This document shows, in pieces, positions 8,395 through 17,808 of a stretch of 64,000 nucleotides of DNA (the first letter of the stretch is position 1; each line of letters begins with the position of its first letter). Location of the stretch: NCBI GenBank assembly GCA_964615335.1, contig CAZTMT010000008.1, forward strand, positions 70,514 to 134,513, written 5' to 3'. A program made the position numbers and the translations under genes. Source of the DNA: HR10 sp964615335. GTDB taxonomy: Bacteria; Acidobacteriota; Blastocatellia; HR10. The notes under the pieces were generated by a model. It was given only the letters and a program-made list of their open reading frames with translations, was not told the DNA's origin and made no database searches.

Positions 8395-8789
8395 GCCTTT
8401 CCGCCTTTCGAAAGAAGCTTTCGCGCCCGGCGCGCATCCCGGGTGTCGGCTGAGAGCCCGAAAGAGCTTGACTCCTGGGGGATTTCGGGTCATATCTTAT
8501 CCTCGCCGCGAGGTCTTGTGGGCACGGCACTCATGAGGGAAAAACTGCTCTTGCGCCCGTGCGTCGGATACAAGGTCGCCTCTCATGCAGTGGAGAATCG
8601 TGGTCGTGCGGTGAGCTGTAGATCGTGCGCGGGAGAGGCCCGGATGGCCGAAGGAGCTCACTCTCTCCGGGCCACCTCGTTCGGGAACCAAGCGGAGTTC
8701 GGGATACGGCTGATTCCAGGGCGTGACGGGGAATTTCAAGTGAGCGAGTCGCAAGGGGAGGGGGAATAAACCTCCCCCTCGATCCGGCC
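8395..8789. other. Intergenic region after merA
   Basis: About 395 bp with no convincing gene. It holds a short hairpin CGAAAG-AAG-CTTTCG (8409-8423), a possible promoter (8468-8498), and a G-run/C-run hairpin (8758-8780) just before the next gene. None has a T-rich tail, so a factor-independent terminator for merA is not evident. Confidence 0.6.
8468..8498 (+). promoter_or_regulatory. Possible promoter upstream of the phosphatase-like gene
   Basis: TTGACT (8468-8473) and TATCTT (8493-8498) are separated by 19 bp. The spacing is long and the next start codon is about 290 bp away, so this is tentative. Confidence 0.3.
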
Positions 8790-10169
8790 ATGAGGTGGAT
8801 ACGCTGGAGCATCGGGGGAATAGGGCTGGGGATCATCGGCGCGGTCCTCGGGTTTCTGCTCTGGTTTCTGCGCTACACGGGAGGCGATCCGGACGCCCTC
8901 CTTCGACGCGCGCCCGTTCTGAACGATCGCGCGGAGGTTCTCGTCCTGATGCTCGATGGCGTCCCCTACGAGGTGATGCAGCAGATGTGGGAGCGGGGAT
9001 TTTTCCGCATCTTTCACCGTCCGAGCCGGGTGATCACTCCGTTCCCTTCAATGACGGAAGTCTCAGCGGCCCTCATCTGGGAGGCGGAGCAGCCCAGGGG
9101 CTATGAGAGCCTCTATTTCGATCGGGCGAGCCGTTCGCTGGAAGGAGGCGCGCGAACCTATCTGCAGAGGCGGCGACTCGCCCCGAGAGATTTCCATCGC
9201 GCTTTCGATTATGTCGAACCGCGCGGCTTCGAATTCGCCGTCTACGGCTTTCCGGAGCGAATCTTTCGCGCCGATCTCTTTCGCTTCCTGCTCGCCTACA
9301 GGGACTCGCGAAAGCGCGTATTCCGGGCCTTTCTCAAGTCAACGGATGGGCTGACGCATATTCGAGGAAGAGAAGGGCTGGAAAAAGCGCTCCTTCAGCT
9401 TGAGGCCGTTCTGAATCGGATCTACACGGAGCGAGGGGGGCGCCTGAAAATCGTTCTTCTCTCCGAGCACGGGAACGCCTTCTCCCGGTGTCAATGGGTT
9501 GATCTTGAGGCTCCTTTACGGCGCGCGGGCTTCACCGTGCGCCGGCGTCTGGATCCGGCGGATCCGACGGTCGTGGTCATCCCGAGCTTCGGCCTGACCG
9601 GATATGCGGCCCTCTATACGGCGCCGTCGGCTCGACGGCGCGTGGCCGAAGTTCTCGCGGAGCTGCCGGAAGTCGCTGTGGTCGCTCATGCGGAAGGGTC
9701 GGATCTTTATGTTCGAAATCGGGAGGGCTCGGCTCGGATCTCTCACGATGCCGCTACTCGTCGGTTTCGCTATGAGGCCTTGTGGGGGGATCCGCTGGCT
9801 CTCTTGCCCGTTCTGCAGCGAATCCGGGAAGCGGGAAAGATGTCGGCCGATGGCTATGTCGCCGATGAGGTGTGGTTCGCGGCTCTGGCTTCTCATCCTT
9901 TTCCAGACGCTCTGTTCCGACTCTGGCAGGCGACGCGAGGATTGGTCCAGAACCCAGCCGATGTTCTCGTCGGCTTTCGAGACGGATTCGTCTACGGTGC
10001 GAGAGCCTTTCGAGTGTACGATGCCTTGATCCCCGTTCGAGCCATTCATGGGGGGCTCACCGGGGCTCAGAGCACGGGATTCTTCATGGCGACCCACGCG
10101 GAGGCACCGCCTCACATTCGGCCTCAATGGGTGAAGCCGCTACTTGGGGAATGGGGGATTGTCCCCTGA
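8790..10169 (+). CDS. Membrane-anchored alkaline-phosphatase-superfamily-like protein
   Basis: A 459-aa protein with one N-terminal transmembrane helix (about residues 8-26) and a large extracytoplasmic or cytoplasmic domain. The VLVLMLDGVPYEVM segment matches the first metal-site strand of the type I phosphodiesterase/nucleotide pyrophosphatase (alkaline phosphatase) superfamily. STDGLTHIRG and LLSEHGN resemble the later metal-binding blocks, and IHGGLTG..STGFFMAT fits the final His motif. A hydrolase of phosphate esters is therefore likely, with unknown substrate. ATG 8790 follows a G-rich stretch partly locked in a hairpin. The gene stands alone and points towards the beta-oxidation operon. 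Confidence 0.6.
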   Translation: MRWIRWSIGGIGLGIIGAVLGFLLWFLRYTGGDPDALLRRAPVLNDRAEVLVLMLDGVPYEVMQQMWERGFFRIFHRPSRVITPFPSMTEVSAALIWEAEQPRGYESLYFDRASRSLEGGARTYLQRRRLAPRDFHRAFDYVEPRGFEFAVYGFPERIFRADLFRFLLAYRDSRKRVFRAFLKSTDGLTHIRGREGLEKALLQLEAVLNRIYTERGGRLKIVLLSEHGNAFSRCQWVDLEAPLRRAGFTVRRRLDPADPTVVVIPSFGLTGYAALYTAPSARRRVAEVLAELPEVAVVAHAEGSDLYVRNREGSARISHDAATRRFRYEALWGDPLALLPVLQRIREAGKMSADGYVADEVWFAALASHPFPDALFRLWQATRGLVQNPADVLVGFRDGFVYGARAFRVYDALIPVRAIHGGLTGAQSTGFFMATHAEAPPHIRPQWVKPLLGEWGIVP

Positions 10170-10320
10170 GCGCGGCGATTTTCCCGGAAAGAGAAGAGCC
10201 CGGCGCGCTTCTTGAAAGGCCCGGAGTGAAAGAGGAGGGAAGAGATCTATCGCGTGTCGCGCGCAAGAGGGCGAGATGGCAAAGCGGCGCGCACAGAAAC
10301 GTCTCTCTCCGGCGCGGTAG

Positions 10321-10340
10321 GGACACAGCGGGCTGTGTCC
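10321..10340. terminator. Hairpin between convergent genes
   Basis: A perfect 8-bp stem with a 4-base loop (GGACACAG-CGGG-CTGTGTCC) abuts the fadE stop codon. It lacks a U-run in either direction, so it may be a 3' stabiliser or factor-dependent stop rather than a classical terminator. Confidence 0.5.
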
Positions 10341-12113
10341 TCACTCGCTCAGCATATATCGTCCGGCCTGAATGAGGGCCTCGGCGATGCGGCGGCGCGC
10401 GGCGACCGTATTGATCGGGGTGAAGCGCATGAGGCGGCGCAGGGCGGCCAGATGCGTGCGCAACGGATCCCCTTCGGCGAGCGCGCAGAGGATGCGACGC
10501 GCGAGCTGTTCCATTCGTCCCATCGCCTCCGTCACATACGTGCGCGCGATGTCCACCTGAATGGCGCACGACTCCGGACTGCGGCGCGCGTGTAACTTCA
10601 TGGCCCGCAACAGAGCGCTCTCCATGAGGAAGATCTCGATGACCATGTCGCTCAGATCGGCGACGATCTCCTGCTCGTCGGCCAATTGCTCTCGATACTT
10701 TTGCGCGGCCGCTCCTGCGGTCAGAAGCGCGACCTTCTTCGCCTGCGCGACCAGGCGCTTCTCCCTCTCCGGGAATCTCTCCTCTTCCATCTCCGGAGGA
10801 GACGGAGCGATCACCTCTTGCATCGCGCGCTGGATCGCCGGAAAGAGGGGGAGGCGGCCCGAGAGGGCGCGTCGCATGAGCATGCCGGTGATGAGCAAGC
10901 GGTTGATTTCATTGGTCCCTTCGAAGATGCGGTTGATGCGCGCGTCGCGATAATGCCGTTCGACGGGATACTCCTGGCTGTATCCGTTGCCCCCGAAGAT
11001 CTGCAGGGCCTCGTCGGCCACATAGTCGGCGAATTCGCTCCCGACGATCTTCGCGATCGCGCACTCGATGGCATACTCCTCGACAGCCTGCATGCGTGCC
11101 GCTTGATCATCCTCGTCCAGTTCCGCCAGCGCGGCATCAATGAGACCCGCCGTGCGATAGACGGCGCTCTCGGCCACCCAGGTCCGGATCGTCATCTCCG
11201 CGAGCTTGTGTTTGATCAGCCCGAATTCGCAGATGGGGCGGCCGAATTGGCGGCGCTGTTTCGCATACTGAAGCGCCGCTTCGATGCCGATCTTACATCC
11301 CCCGACGCATCCGGCCCCGAGCTTCAGCCTCCCGAGATTGAGGACGTTGAAAGCGATCTTATGCCCTTTGCCGATCTCCCCGAGCAGGTTCTCCCGGGGC
11401 ACGCGCGCGTTTTCGAAGGTGAGCGGGCGCGTCGAGGAGCCCTTGATGCCCATCTTCTTCTCTTCCTGACCGATGATCAAACCCGGCGTATCGCGGTGCA
11501 CGATGAAACAGGAGAAGTGCTCGCCTCCCACTTTGGCGAAGGTGATGAAGATGTCGGCGAATCCGGCATTGGTGATCCACATCTTCGAGCCGTTCAGCAG
11601 ATAGTGCTGGCCGTCGGGAGCCAGATCGGCGCGCGTCTTGATGGAGAGCGCGTCCGATCCTGCTTCCGGCTCAGTCAGGGCGTATGCCGAGAGCCATTCG
11701 CCGCTGGCGAGCTTGGGCAGATACTTTTGCTTCTGCTCCACAGTGCCGAAGAGGACAATGGGCGCCGTTCCGATCCCCGTATGCCCGCCATAGGAGACGG
11801 CGAAGGAGCTGTTGGCCGCCAGTTTCTCGGAGATGAGCATCGCACTCACCTTATCCAGGCCCAATCCGCCATAACGTTCGGGGATCTCCACTGAGAGCAA
11901 TCCCAGGCGGGCCGCGCGCCGCAAGAGATCCACCATCAGCTCCAGATTCTGATGCTCGATCTCTTCGGCATGCGGCAGGACCTCGCGTCTCATGAACTCT
12001 TCGGCCGTGCGGGCGATCATCTGATGCTCCTCGGTGAAATCTTCTGGGGTGAAGACCGACTCCCACGAAGTTTCGTGAATCAGGAAGCTTCCCCCTTGGC
12101 TCCGTTCCGCCAT
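10341..12113 (-). CDS. fadE: Acyl-CoA dehydrogenase (FadE-type, long C-terminal extension)
   Basis: A 590-aa flavoenzyme that makes trans-2-enoyl-CoA in the first step of beta-oxidation. The ACAD core includes EPEAGSDA, KMWITN, the RRQFGRPI segment, FGGNGYS and the catalytic Glu398 in IFEGTNEI. About 170 further residues follow the core, as in very-long-chain acyl-CoA dehydrogenases and in Bacillus FadE. ATG 12113 is chosen because AAGGAGGAG lies six bases upstream; a longer in-frame start at 12179 lies inside fadA. It is 14 bp downstream of fadA and is the last gene of the operon. Confidence 0.9.
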   Translation of the reverse strand: MAERSQGGSFLIHETSWESVFTPEDFTEEHQMIARTAEEFMRREVLPHAEEIEHQNLELMVDLLRRAARLGLLSVEIPERYGGLGLDKVSAMLISEKLAANSSFAVSYGGHTGIGTAPIVLFGTVEQKQKYLPKLASGEWLSAYALTEPEAGSDALSIKTRADLAPDGQHYLLNGSKMWITNAGFADIFITFAKVGGEHFSCFIVHRDTPGLIIGQEEKKMGIKGSSTRPLTFENARVPRENLLGEIGKGHKIAFNVLNLGRLKLGAGCVGGCKIGIEAALQYAKQRRQFGRPICEFGLIKHKLAEMTIRTWVAESAVYRTAGLIDAALAELDEDDQAARMQAVEEYAIECAIAKIVGSEFADYVADEALQIFGGNGYSQEYPVERHYRDARINRIFEGTNEINRLLITGMLMRRALSGRLPLFPAIQRAMQEVIAPSPPEMEEERFPEREKRLVAQAKKVALLTAGAAAQKYREQLADEQEIVADLSDMVIEIFLMESALLRAMKLHARRSPESCAIQVDIARTYVTEAMGRMEQLARRILCALAEGDPLRTHLAALRRLMRFTPINTVAARRRIAEALIQAGRYMLSE

Positions 12114-12127
12114 ATCGTCTCCTCCTT

Positions 12128-13309
12128 TCACGAGATCCGTTCGAAAATCCCGGCGGCCCCCATGCCCCCTCCGATGCACATGGTGACCATGCCGTAGCGC
12201 GCGCCGCGGCGCTGCATCTCATAAAGGAGCGTCGCCGTCAGCTTCGCTCCCGTGCAGCCGAGGGGATGGCCCAGGGCGATCGCGCCGCCATTGACGTTGA
12301 CTTTATTCATGTCCAGCTCCAGGAGCTTGATGACTGCCAGAGCCTGAGCGGCGAAGGCTTCGTTCAGCTCGATGAGATCCAGGTCGTCCAGGCTCAGGCC
12401 GGCCATCCGCAGCGCTTTGGGAATGGCGGCGACCGGTCCGATCCCCATCTCCTCCGGAGGGACGCCCGCGACGGCGTAAGCGATGAGCCTCCCCAGAGGG
12501 CGAACGCCCAGAGCCTCCGCCTTCTCCCGCGACATGACGACGACAGCGGCCGCCCCATCGCTCATCTGCGAGGAATTCCCCGCGGTGATCGTCCCCTCCT
12601 GGTGGAACACGGGCTTGAGCTTGGCCAGAGCTTCGAGCGACGTATCGCGACGCGGCCCCTCATCGGTGTCAAAGAGGATCTCTCGCGGGCGGGGACGCCC
12701 TCGCTCGTCCACATCGTCCACGATGACGCGCAAGGGGACGATCTCGTCTCGGAACTTCCCCGCGTCTATGGCGGCCAGAGCGCGTTCATGGCTTCGGAGA
12801 GCAAACCGATCTTGCTCTTCCCGGGAGATGCCGTATCGTCGAACGAGGTTTTCGGCTGTCAGTCCCATGCTCAGGTATACGTCCGGATAGTGCTCGATCA
12901 GATAGGGATTGGGCGCGATCTTATACCCCCCCATGGGGATGAGCGACATGGATTCCGTTCCTCCGGCGAGGATCACGTCGGCCGCGCCGGCGGCGATTCG
13001 CTCCGTCGCCAGCGCGATCGTTTGCAGTCCGGAGGAGCAGAAGCGGTTCACCGTCATGGCGGGCACCGTGTACGGGAAGCCGGCTCGCAAGGCGGCGATC
13101 CGCGCGACGTTCATCCCCTGTTCCCCCTCGGGCATGGCGCAGCCGAGGATGACATCGTCAATCTCTTCCGGATGCAGTCCGGGGACGCGGCGCACGGCCT
13201 CAGCCAGCACGACGGCGGCCATGTCATCCGGACGCATGTGACGGAGCGTCCCTTTGTGCGCTTTCCCCACGGCTGTTCGTACGGCGGCGACGATCACAGC
13301 CTCTCGCAT
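12128..13309 (-). CDS. fadA: Acetyl-CoA acyltransferase (3-ketoacyl-CoA thiolase)
   Basis: A 393-aa thiolase that cleaves 3-ketoacyl-CoA to acetyl-CoA and a shortened acyl-CoA. The nucleophile Cys91 is in NRFCSSG, the active-site His is in GGAIALGHPLG and the second Cys is in MCIGGGMG. These are the three diagnostic thiolase motifs, and the length is typical. It lies 27 bp downstream of fadN and just before fadE, so it should be co-expressed with both. Confidence 0.93.
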   Translation of the reverse strand: MREAVIVAAVRTAVGKAHKGTLRHMRPDDMAAVVLAEAVRRVPGLHPEEIDDVILGCAMPEGEQGMNVARIAALRAGFPYTVPAMTVNRFCSSGLQTIALATERIAAGAADVILAGGTESMSLIPMGGYKIAPNPYLIEHYPDVYLSMGLTAENLVRRYGISREEQDRFALRSHERALAAIDAGKFRDEIVPLRVIVDDVDERGRPRPREILFDTDEGPRRDTSLEALAKLKPVFHQEGTITAGNSSQMSDGAAAVVVMSREKAEALGVRPLGRLIAYAVAGVPPEEMGIGPVAAIPKALRMAGLSLDDLDLIELNEAFAAQALAVIKLLELDMNKVNVNGGAIALGHPLGCTGAKLTATLLYEMQRRGARYGMVTMCIGGGMGAAGIFERIS

Positions 13310-13336
13310 AGGATCCCTCCGGCATCAAGCGCTTTT

Positions 13337-15742
13337 TCAATTTCTCAACGGCTTGCCTTCGGCGAGCATATGCCGCATGCGCTCGCGCGTCTTCGGCTCG
13401 CCGAGCAACGAGAGGAAGGCCTCGCGTTCGAGATCGAGCAGATAATCTTCGCTCACCGTGCGGGGCGAGCGAAAATCGCCCCCGCAGAGGACCCAGGCGA
13501 GCTTGCGCCCGATGTGCGCTTCATATTCGGTGATCTGCCCGGCGCGCCAGGCCAGGTGAATGCCGAGCTTGAGCGCCGCCAGACCCGGCTCGCCCAGAAT
13601 GGGAATATCCGTTCGCGGTCTTGGCGGCTCATATCCCTGGCGCGCCAGAGCGAGCACGGTCTGCTTGGCCTCGGCGATGAGCCGATCTCGATTCATCGTG
13701 ATGGGGTCGGTCGGGCGCAGAAATCCCATTTTTCGGGCTTCGTGCGCGCTGCCGGAGACTCGGGCGAGCGCGATCGTCTCGAAGGCCTGTCGGACATAGG
13801 GGAAAAGATCCACCGAATCTCCGCTCGGCGCGCGTTCGAGCATGCGCAGGAGCAGCTCTTTCGTCCCCCCTCCGGCCGGGATCAATCCGACGCCCGTCTC
13901 GACCAGTCCCATATAGGTCTCCGCCGCAGCGTGCACACGCGACGCATGCAGCGCGATCTCGCATCCTCCGGCGAGCGTCAATCCGAAGGGGGCGACGACG
14001 ACCGGCTTCTCCGAATATTTCAAGGCCATGTTCGTCTTCTGGAAGGCTCGGATCATCGCGTCCAGCTCCTCCCATTCCCCCTCCTCGGCCGCCAGAAGAA
14101 GGAGCAGAAGATTCGCTCCCGCCGAGAAGTGCTCCCCTTGATTGCCGATGACCAACCCCTCGAAATCCTCCGCCATGCACTGCAGGGCATACTGAAGCAT
14201 CTGGACCGTATCGGCGCCGATCGTGTTCATCTTCGAGTGGAACTCCACGCATGCGACGCCGTCGCCGAGATCAATCAGACTCGCTCCCGGGTTGGACCGA
14301 ATGACGCGATTTTGCGCCTTCAGCGAGGAGAGCAGCAGAAGGCCCGCCGGAAGCTCCACCTCGCGATAGCTCTTCGACGCGACATCGAAATAAGACCGGC
14401 GCCCACCTTCTTCGCGATAGAAGGTCTCGTTGCCCGACGCGAGCAGGTCGCGCACAAGGGGGGGGATCGAACGGCCCTCGCGCTCCAGGCGTTCCACGAG
14501 GGGGCGGACGCCCAGGGCATCCCACGTCTCGAAGGGACCCAGCTCCCAGTTGAAGCCCCATGTCATCGCGCGATCCACCTGCACGATGTCCGGGGCGATC
14601 TCCGGGATGCGGTTCGCCGCATACACGAGCGTCTCGCTGATGATGGTCCACAAGAACCGCCCCGCGCGATCCGTGTTCTGCAGGAGCGTCCTCAGGCGTT
14701 CCCGCACGTCCTCGATTGGACGGACCCATTCGAGCGCCGCGAGTCTCGCCTTTTGCCGTGGCCGATACTGGAGCGTGCGATAATCCAGGGCGAAGATCTC
14801 CCCCGTCGCCGGATCGCGCCGATAGAACCCCTGTCCGGCCTTCTCCCCGATCCATCCGCGCCGGATCATCTCCTGCACGAAGTCGGGCAGGACGAAAAGC
14901 TCCCGCCGTTCGTCCTCGGGCGCCCGCGCCGCGAGGTTCTCGACGACACGGGCGAGCGTATCCAGACCCGCCAGATCCGCCGTCCGGAAGGTCGCGCTCT
15001 TGGGATGTCCGATGACCGGGCCGGTCAGAGCATCCACTTCTTCAAGGCTCAGCTCGTTTTCCTGCATCGCCCGCAGCGTGCAGAGGAAGGAGAAAACGCC
15101 GATCCGATTGGCGATGAAATTGGGCGTGTCCTTAGCCAGAACGACCCCTTTACCGAGCGCGCGGTCGCAGAAGTCGGCGATCGTGCGCACGACATCAGGA
15201 TCCGTCTCCGAAGTGGGGATGAGTTCGACGAGCTTCATGTAGCGCGGAGGATTGAAAAAGTGCGTCCCCAGGAAATGACGGCGAAACGATTCCGATCGTC
15301 CCTCCTGAAGAAAGGAGATGGGGATGCCCGAAGTATTGGAGCTGACGATCGCGTCAGGACGACGGTGCGGTTCCAGGCGCGCGAACAGCTCCCGCTTGAT
15401 CGCTGCGTCTTCGACGACGGCTTCGATGATCCAATCCACCGATGCGAGCGCGGGGAGATCATCCTCCAGATTTCCCGGAGCGATGAGCTGAGCCCGCTCC
15501 GGATCGAAGAAGGCCGGAGGACGCATCTGCTTGACCCGTTCCAGGCCCATTCGGGCAAGGCGCGTGCGCACCTCCGGACTCTCCCGCGTCAGGCCGCGCG
15601 CGCGTTCCTCCTCCGTGAGCGAGGGGGGAACGATGTCCAGCAGAAGGACCTCAATCCCCGCGTTCGCCAGATGTGCGGCGATCTGCGATCCCATGACTCC
15701 CGCCCCGAGAACGGCGGCTTTTTTGATCCGGCGCTTGGGCAT
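13337..15742 (-). CDS. fadN: 3-hydroxyacyl-CoA dehydrogenase / enoyl-CoA hydratase (FadN-type)
   Basis: A two-function beta-oxidation enzyme of 801 aa. An N-terminal NAD-binding 3-hydroxyacyl-CoA dehydrogenase domain (VLGAGVMGSQIAAHLA at the start, then SSNTSGIPI and HFFNPPRYMKLVE) is followed from about residue 475 by a crotonase-fold hydratase domain (FSAGANLLLLL and GLTLAGGCEIALH, then GVGLIPAGGGTKE). This dehydrogenase-first order matches Bacillus FadN (about 789 aa) rather than E. coli FadB, which has the hydratase first. It lies 24 bp after the acyl-CoA ligase gene and heads the fadN-fadA-fadE order known from Bacillus. Confidence 0.92.
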   Translation of the reverse strand: MPKRRIKKAAVLGAGVMGSQIAAHLANAGIEVLLLDIVPPSLTEEERARGLTRESPEVRTRLARMGLERVKQMRPPAFFDPERAQLIAPGNLEDDLPALASVDWIIEAVVEDAAIKRELFARLEPHRRPDAIVSSNTSGIPISFLQEGRSESFRRHFLGTHFFNPPRYMKLVELIPTSETDPDVVRTIADFCDRALGKGVVLAKDTPNFIANRIGVFSFLCTLRAMQENELSLEEVDALTGPVIGHPKSATFRTADLAGLDTLARVVENLAARAPEDERRELFVLPDFVQEMIRRGWIGEKAGQGFYRRDPATGEIFALDYRTLQYRPRQKARLAALEWVRPIEDVRERLRTLLQNTDRAGRFLWTIISETLVYAANRIPEIAPDIVQVDRAMTWGFNWELGPFETWDALGVRPLVERLEREGRSIPPLVRDLLASGNETFYREEGGRRSYFDVASKSYREVELPAGLLLLSSLKAQNRVIRSNPGASLIDLGDGVACVEFHSKMNTIGADTVQMLQYALQCMAEDFEGLVIGNQGEHFSAGANLLLLLLAAEEGEWEELDAMIRAFQKTNMALKYSEKPVVVAPFGLTLAGGCEIALHASRVHAAAETYMGLVETGVGLIPAGGGTKELLLRMLERAPSGDSVDLFPYVRQAFETIALARVSGSAHEARKMGFLRPTDPITMNRDRLIAEAKQTVLALARQGYEPPRPRTDIPILGEPGLAALKLGIHLAWRAGQITEYEAHIGRKLAWVLCGGDFRSPRTVSEDYLLDLEREAFLSLLGEPKTRERMRHMLAEGKPLRN

Positions 15743-15766
15743 ACGGATCCTCCTCAGTTGCGGTGG

Positions 15767-17596
15767 TCATCTGAGGGATGCTCCGGGCGGCGACTCCTCA
15801 GCGTACATCTGTTCGATGAGATCCCGATATTTCTCCTGCACGATGCGACGACGCACCTTCAAAGTCGGCGTCAGTTCCCCCTCGGCGATCGTGAGCTCGC
15901 GCTCAAGCAGCGCGATCTTCTTCACCCGTTCATAGGGCGAGAAATCGGCCATCGCCCGCTCGACCTCTTCTTCGTAGAGGCGGCGAATCGCCGGGTGGGC
16001 GCAGAGCGCGCGCACGTCATCGGAGGGGATCCCCCGCGCTTCGGCGTAACGTCGGAGCGCGTCGAAGTTGGGGACCAGAAGCGCCGCGGGGAATTTCCGT
16101 CCCTCGCCCACGACGACGGCCTGCGCGATGAGCGGACTGGCCACGAGCCGATTCTCCAGGGCTTGAGGAGCGATGTACTTCCCTCCGCTTGTCTTGATGA
16201 GATCCTTCTTGCGATCCGTGATGACGAGATACCCCTCCTCGTCGAGGAAGCCCACATCGCCCGTGCGCAGCCATCCGTCCTCGGTGAACGCGGCTGCTGT
16301 TTCCTCGGGGCGATTGTAGTATCCGCGCATGACGTTGGGTCCCCGCACGAGGATCTCGCCGTCCTCGGCGATTCTGACCTCCACGCCCGGGATCGGCCGG
16401 CCCACCGTCCCGATCTTATTCGCGCCCGGGGGATTCACCGTGACGACCGGCGAGGTCTCGGTGAGGCCGTACCCCTGAAGGATCTCCAAGCCCAGCCCGA
16501 GGAAGAAATAGGCGACATCCGGCGAGAGAGCGGCTCCTCCGGAGATGAGCGAGCGCGCGCGATCTAGCCCGAGCTGCTCCCGAATCTTGAGCAGGACCAT
16601 CCGCCGGGCGATCCCGTACATCCCCCTTCGCCAGGGGGGAACAGCGCCTCGCCCCCGTTGCATTCGATGGAAGTGTTCCCCCGTGCGGATCCCCCACAGG
16701 GCAAGACGGCGTTTCATCGTCGGGAGCGCAAAGGCCGTTGCCAGGATGCGCTCCCGCATCTTCTCAAAAAGACGGGGCACACCGACAAGTACCGTCGGGC
16801 GCACGTCGCGCAAGTTCTCGGCGACCTTGTCCAGGGCTTCGGCGTAGTAGATGCTCAAGCCTCCGTAGAGGTAGCTGTAGAAGGCCATGCGCTCGAAGCT
16901 GTGCGAGAGGGGAAGGATCGAGAGCACAACGTCGCGCGTGGAGTAGCCCAGCACGCGCATGGCCGCCGTGACATTGGATGTGATGTTCCCGTGAGTGAGC
17001 ATCACGCCTTTGGGCTCTCCCGTCGTCCCCGACGTGTAAAGGAGCGTCGCCAGATCGGTCGGGCGAACGGCGCGGCGCAGGCGATCGTAGAGATCCGGTT
17101 CGCGCGCGGTCTCCCGCCTCCCGATCTCGAAAAGATGCGACAGAGGAAGCAGGCGCGAATCGGCATCGGCGATCGGCTCAAACGCGATGATCTTCTGCAG
17201 CGACTCCGTGCCGACCAAAACGTCGCGCACGCGCTGCCATTGCTCGCCGGTCGAGATCAGAAGCATCCGCGCGCCCGAATCGCGCAAGATATGGGCGACT
17301 TGCGCCGGAGCCTGCGTCGCGTGAATCGGGACGTCCACCGCTCCAAGAGCCAAAAGCGCCAGATCCGAAAGCGTCCATTCCAGGCGATTCTCCGACAGAA
17401 GAGCCACATGATCGCCCGGACGCACGCCCTGAGCATAAAATCCCAGAGCGAGCGCGCGCACCCTGTCGGCCAGCTCCTGGGCCGAAACAGTCACCCACCG
17501 ACCGCCCGAGCGATAGGCGAGCACATCGGGTCTTGTCCCGTAGCGTTCTAGCGCCTGGGCGAAAAGCTCGTTAAGCGTCGTCGGCTCGGCGGGCAT
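15767..17596 (-). CDS. Long-chain fatty-acid-CoA ligase (AMP-forming)
   Basis: A 609-aa member of the ANL adenylating family that activates fatty acids to acyl-CoA with ATP. The P-loop-like YTSGTTGEPKG motif (residues 187-197), QGYGLTETSP, the DGWLRTGDVG motif and the hinge with DRKKDLIKTSGGKYI are all present. ATG 17596 is chosen because GGAGGTG lies nine bases upstream; the frame is open to GTG 17734. It is the first gene of the beta-oxidation operon and supplies substrate for FadE, FadN and FadA. A FadD-like role is likely, but chain-length preference cannot be read. Confidence 0.9.
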   Translation of the reverse strand: MPAEPTTLNELFAQALERYGTRPDVLAYRSGGRWVTVSAQELADRVRALALGFYAQGVRPGDHVALLSENRLEWTLSDLALLALGAVDVPIHATQAPAQVAHILRDSGARMLLISTGEQWQRVRDVLVGTESLQKIIAFEPIADADSRLLPLSHLFEIGRRETAREPDLYDRLRRAVRPTDLATLLYTSGTTGEPKGVMLTHGNITSNVTAAMRVLGYSTRDVVLSILPLSHSFERMAFYSYLYGGLSIYYAEALDKVAENLRDVRPTVLVGVPRLFEKMRERILATAFALPTMKRRLALWGIRTGEHFHRMQRGRGAVPPWRRGMYGIARRMVLLKIREQLGLDRARSLISGGAALSPDVAYFFLGLGLEILQGYGLTETSPVVTVNPPGANKIGTVGRPIPGVEVRIAEDGEILVRGPNVMRGYYNRPEETAAAFTEDGWLRTGDVGFLDEEGYLVITDRKKDLIKTSGGKYIAPQALENRLVASPLIAQAVVVGEGRKFPAALLVPNFDALRRYAEARGIPSDDVRALCAHPAIRRLYEEEVERAMADFSPYERVKKIALLERELTIAEGELTPTLKVRRRIVQEKYRDLIEQMYAEESPPGASLR

Positions 17597-17773
17597 CTCT
17601 GGGTTCACCTCCGGCAGGCCCGTTTCACGCGCAAGGAGCGAGGACCGGCAAAAGACAAGGACGCGCAGGCGATCTCGCGCGGGCCGGGGGCGCTCGCCAG
17701 AGTCACCGCTTGCTGAGTCATCGCTCCCCTCCATGGGATCTCACGAATGCGCCTTCGGATCTGGCGAGCTTTC

Positions 17774-17802
17774 ATTTTATGCTCCTCGGCCGTGAAAGCC
17801 AA
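17774..17802 (-). promoter_or_regulatory. Promoter for the beta-oxidation operon
   Basis: On the minus strand, TTGGCT and TAAAAT are separated by 17 bp. Transcription would begin near 17767, leaving a leader of about 170 bases before the acyl-CoA ligase ATG. No FadR-type operator is obvious. Confidence 0.55.
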
Positions 17803-17808
17803 GCTTTT

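Noticed and set aside
8443..8769. A 108-codon frame between merA and the phosphatase-like gene
   Set aside because: No ribosome site, no recognisable domain, Arg/Ser-rich composition, and it overlaps promoter-like and hairpin sequences.
12266..16567. A 1,433-codon plus-strand frame opposite the beta-oxidation genes
   Set aside because: It lies antisense to fadA, fadN and the CoA ligase, whose motifs are complete. Its sequence is low in recognisable motifs; it exists because the real genes avoid codons that would give stops on the other strand.
17597..17734. Longer N-terminus for the CoA ligase starting at GTG 17734
   Set aside because: The extra 46 residues are Arg/Ser-rich without family similarity, and ATG 17596 has a better ribosome site.
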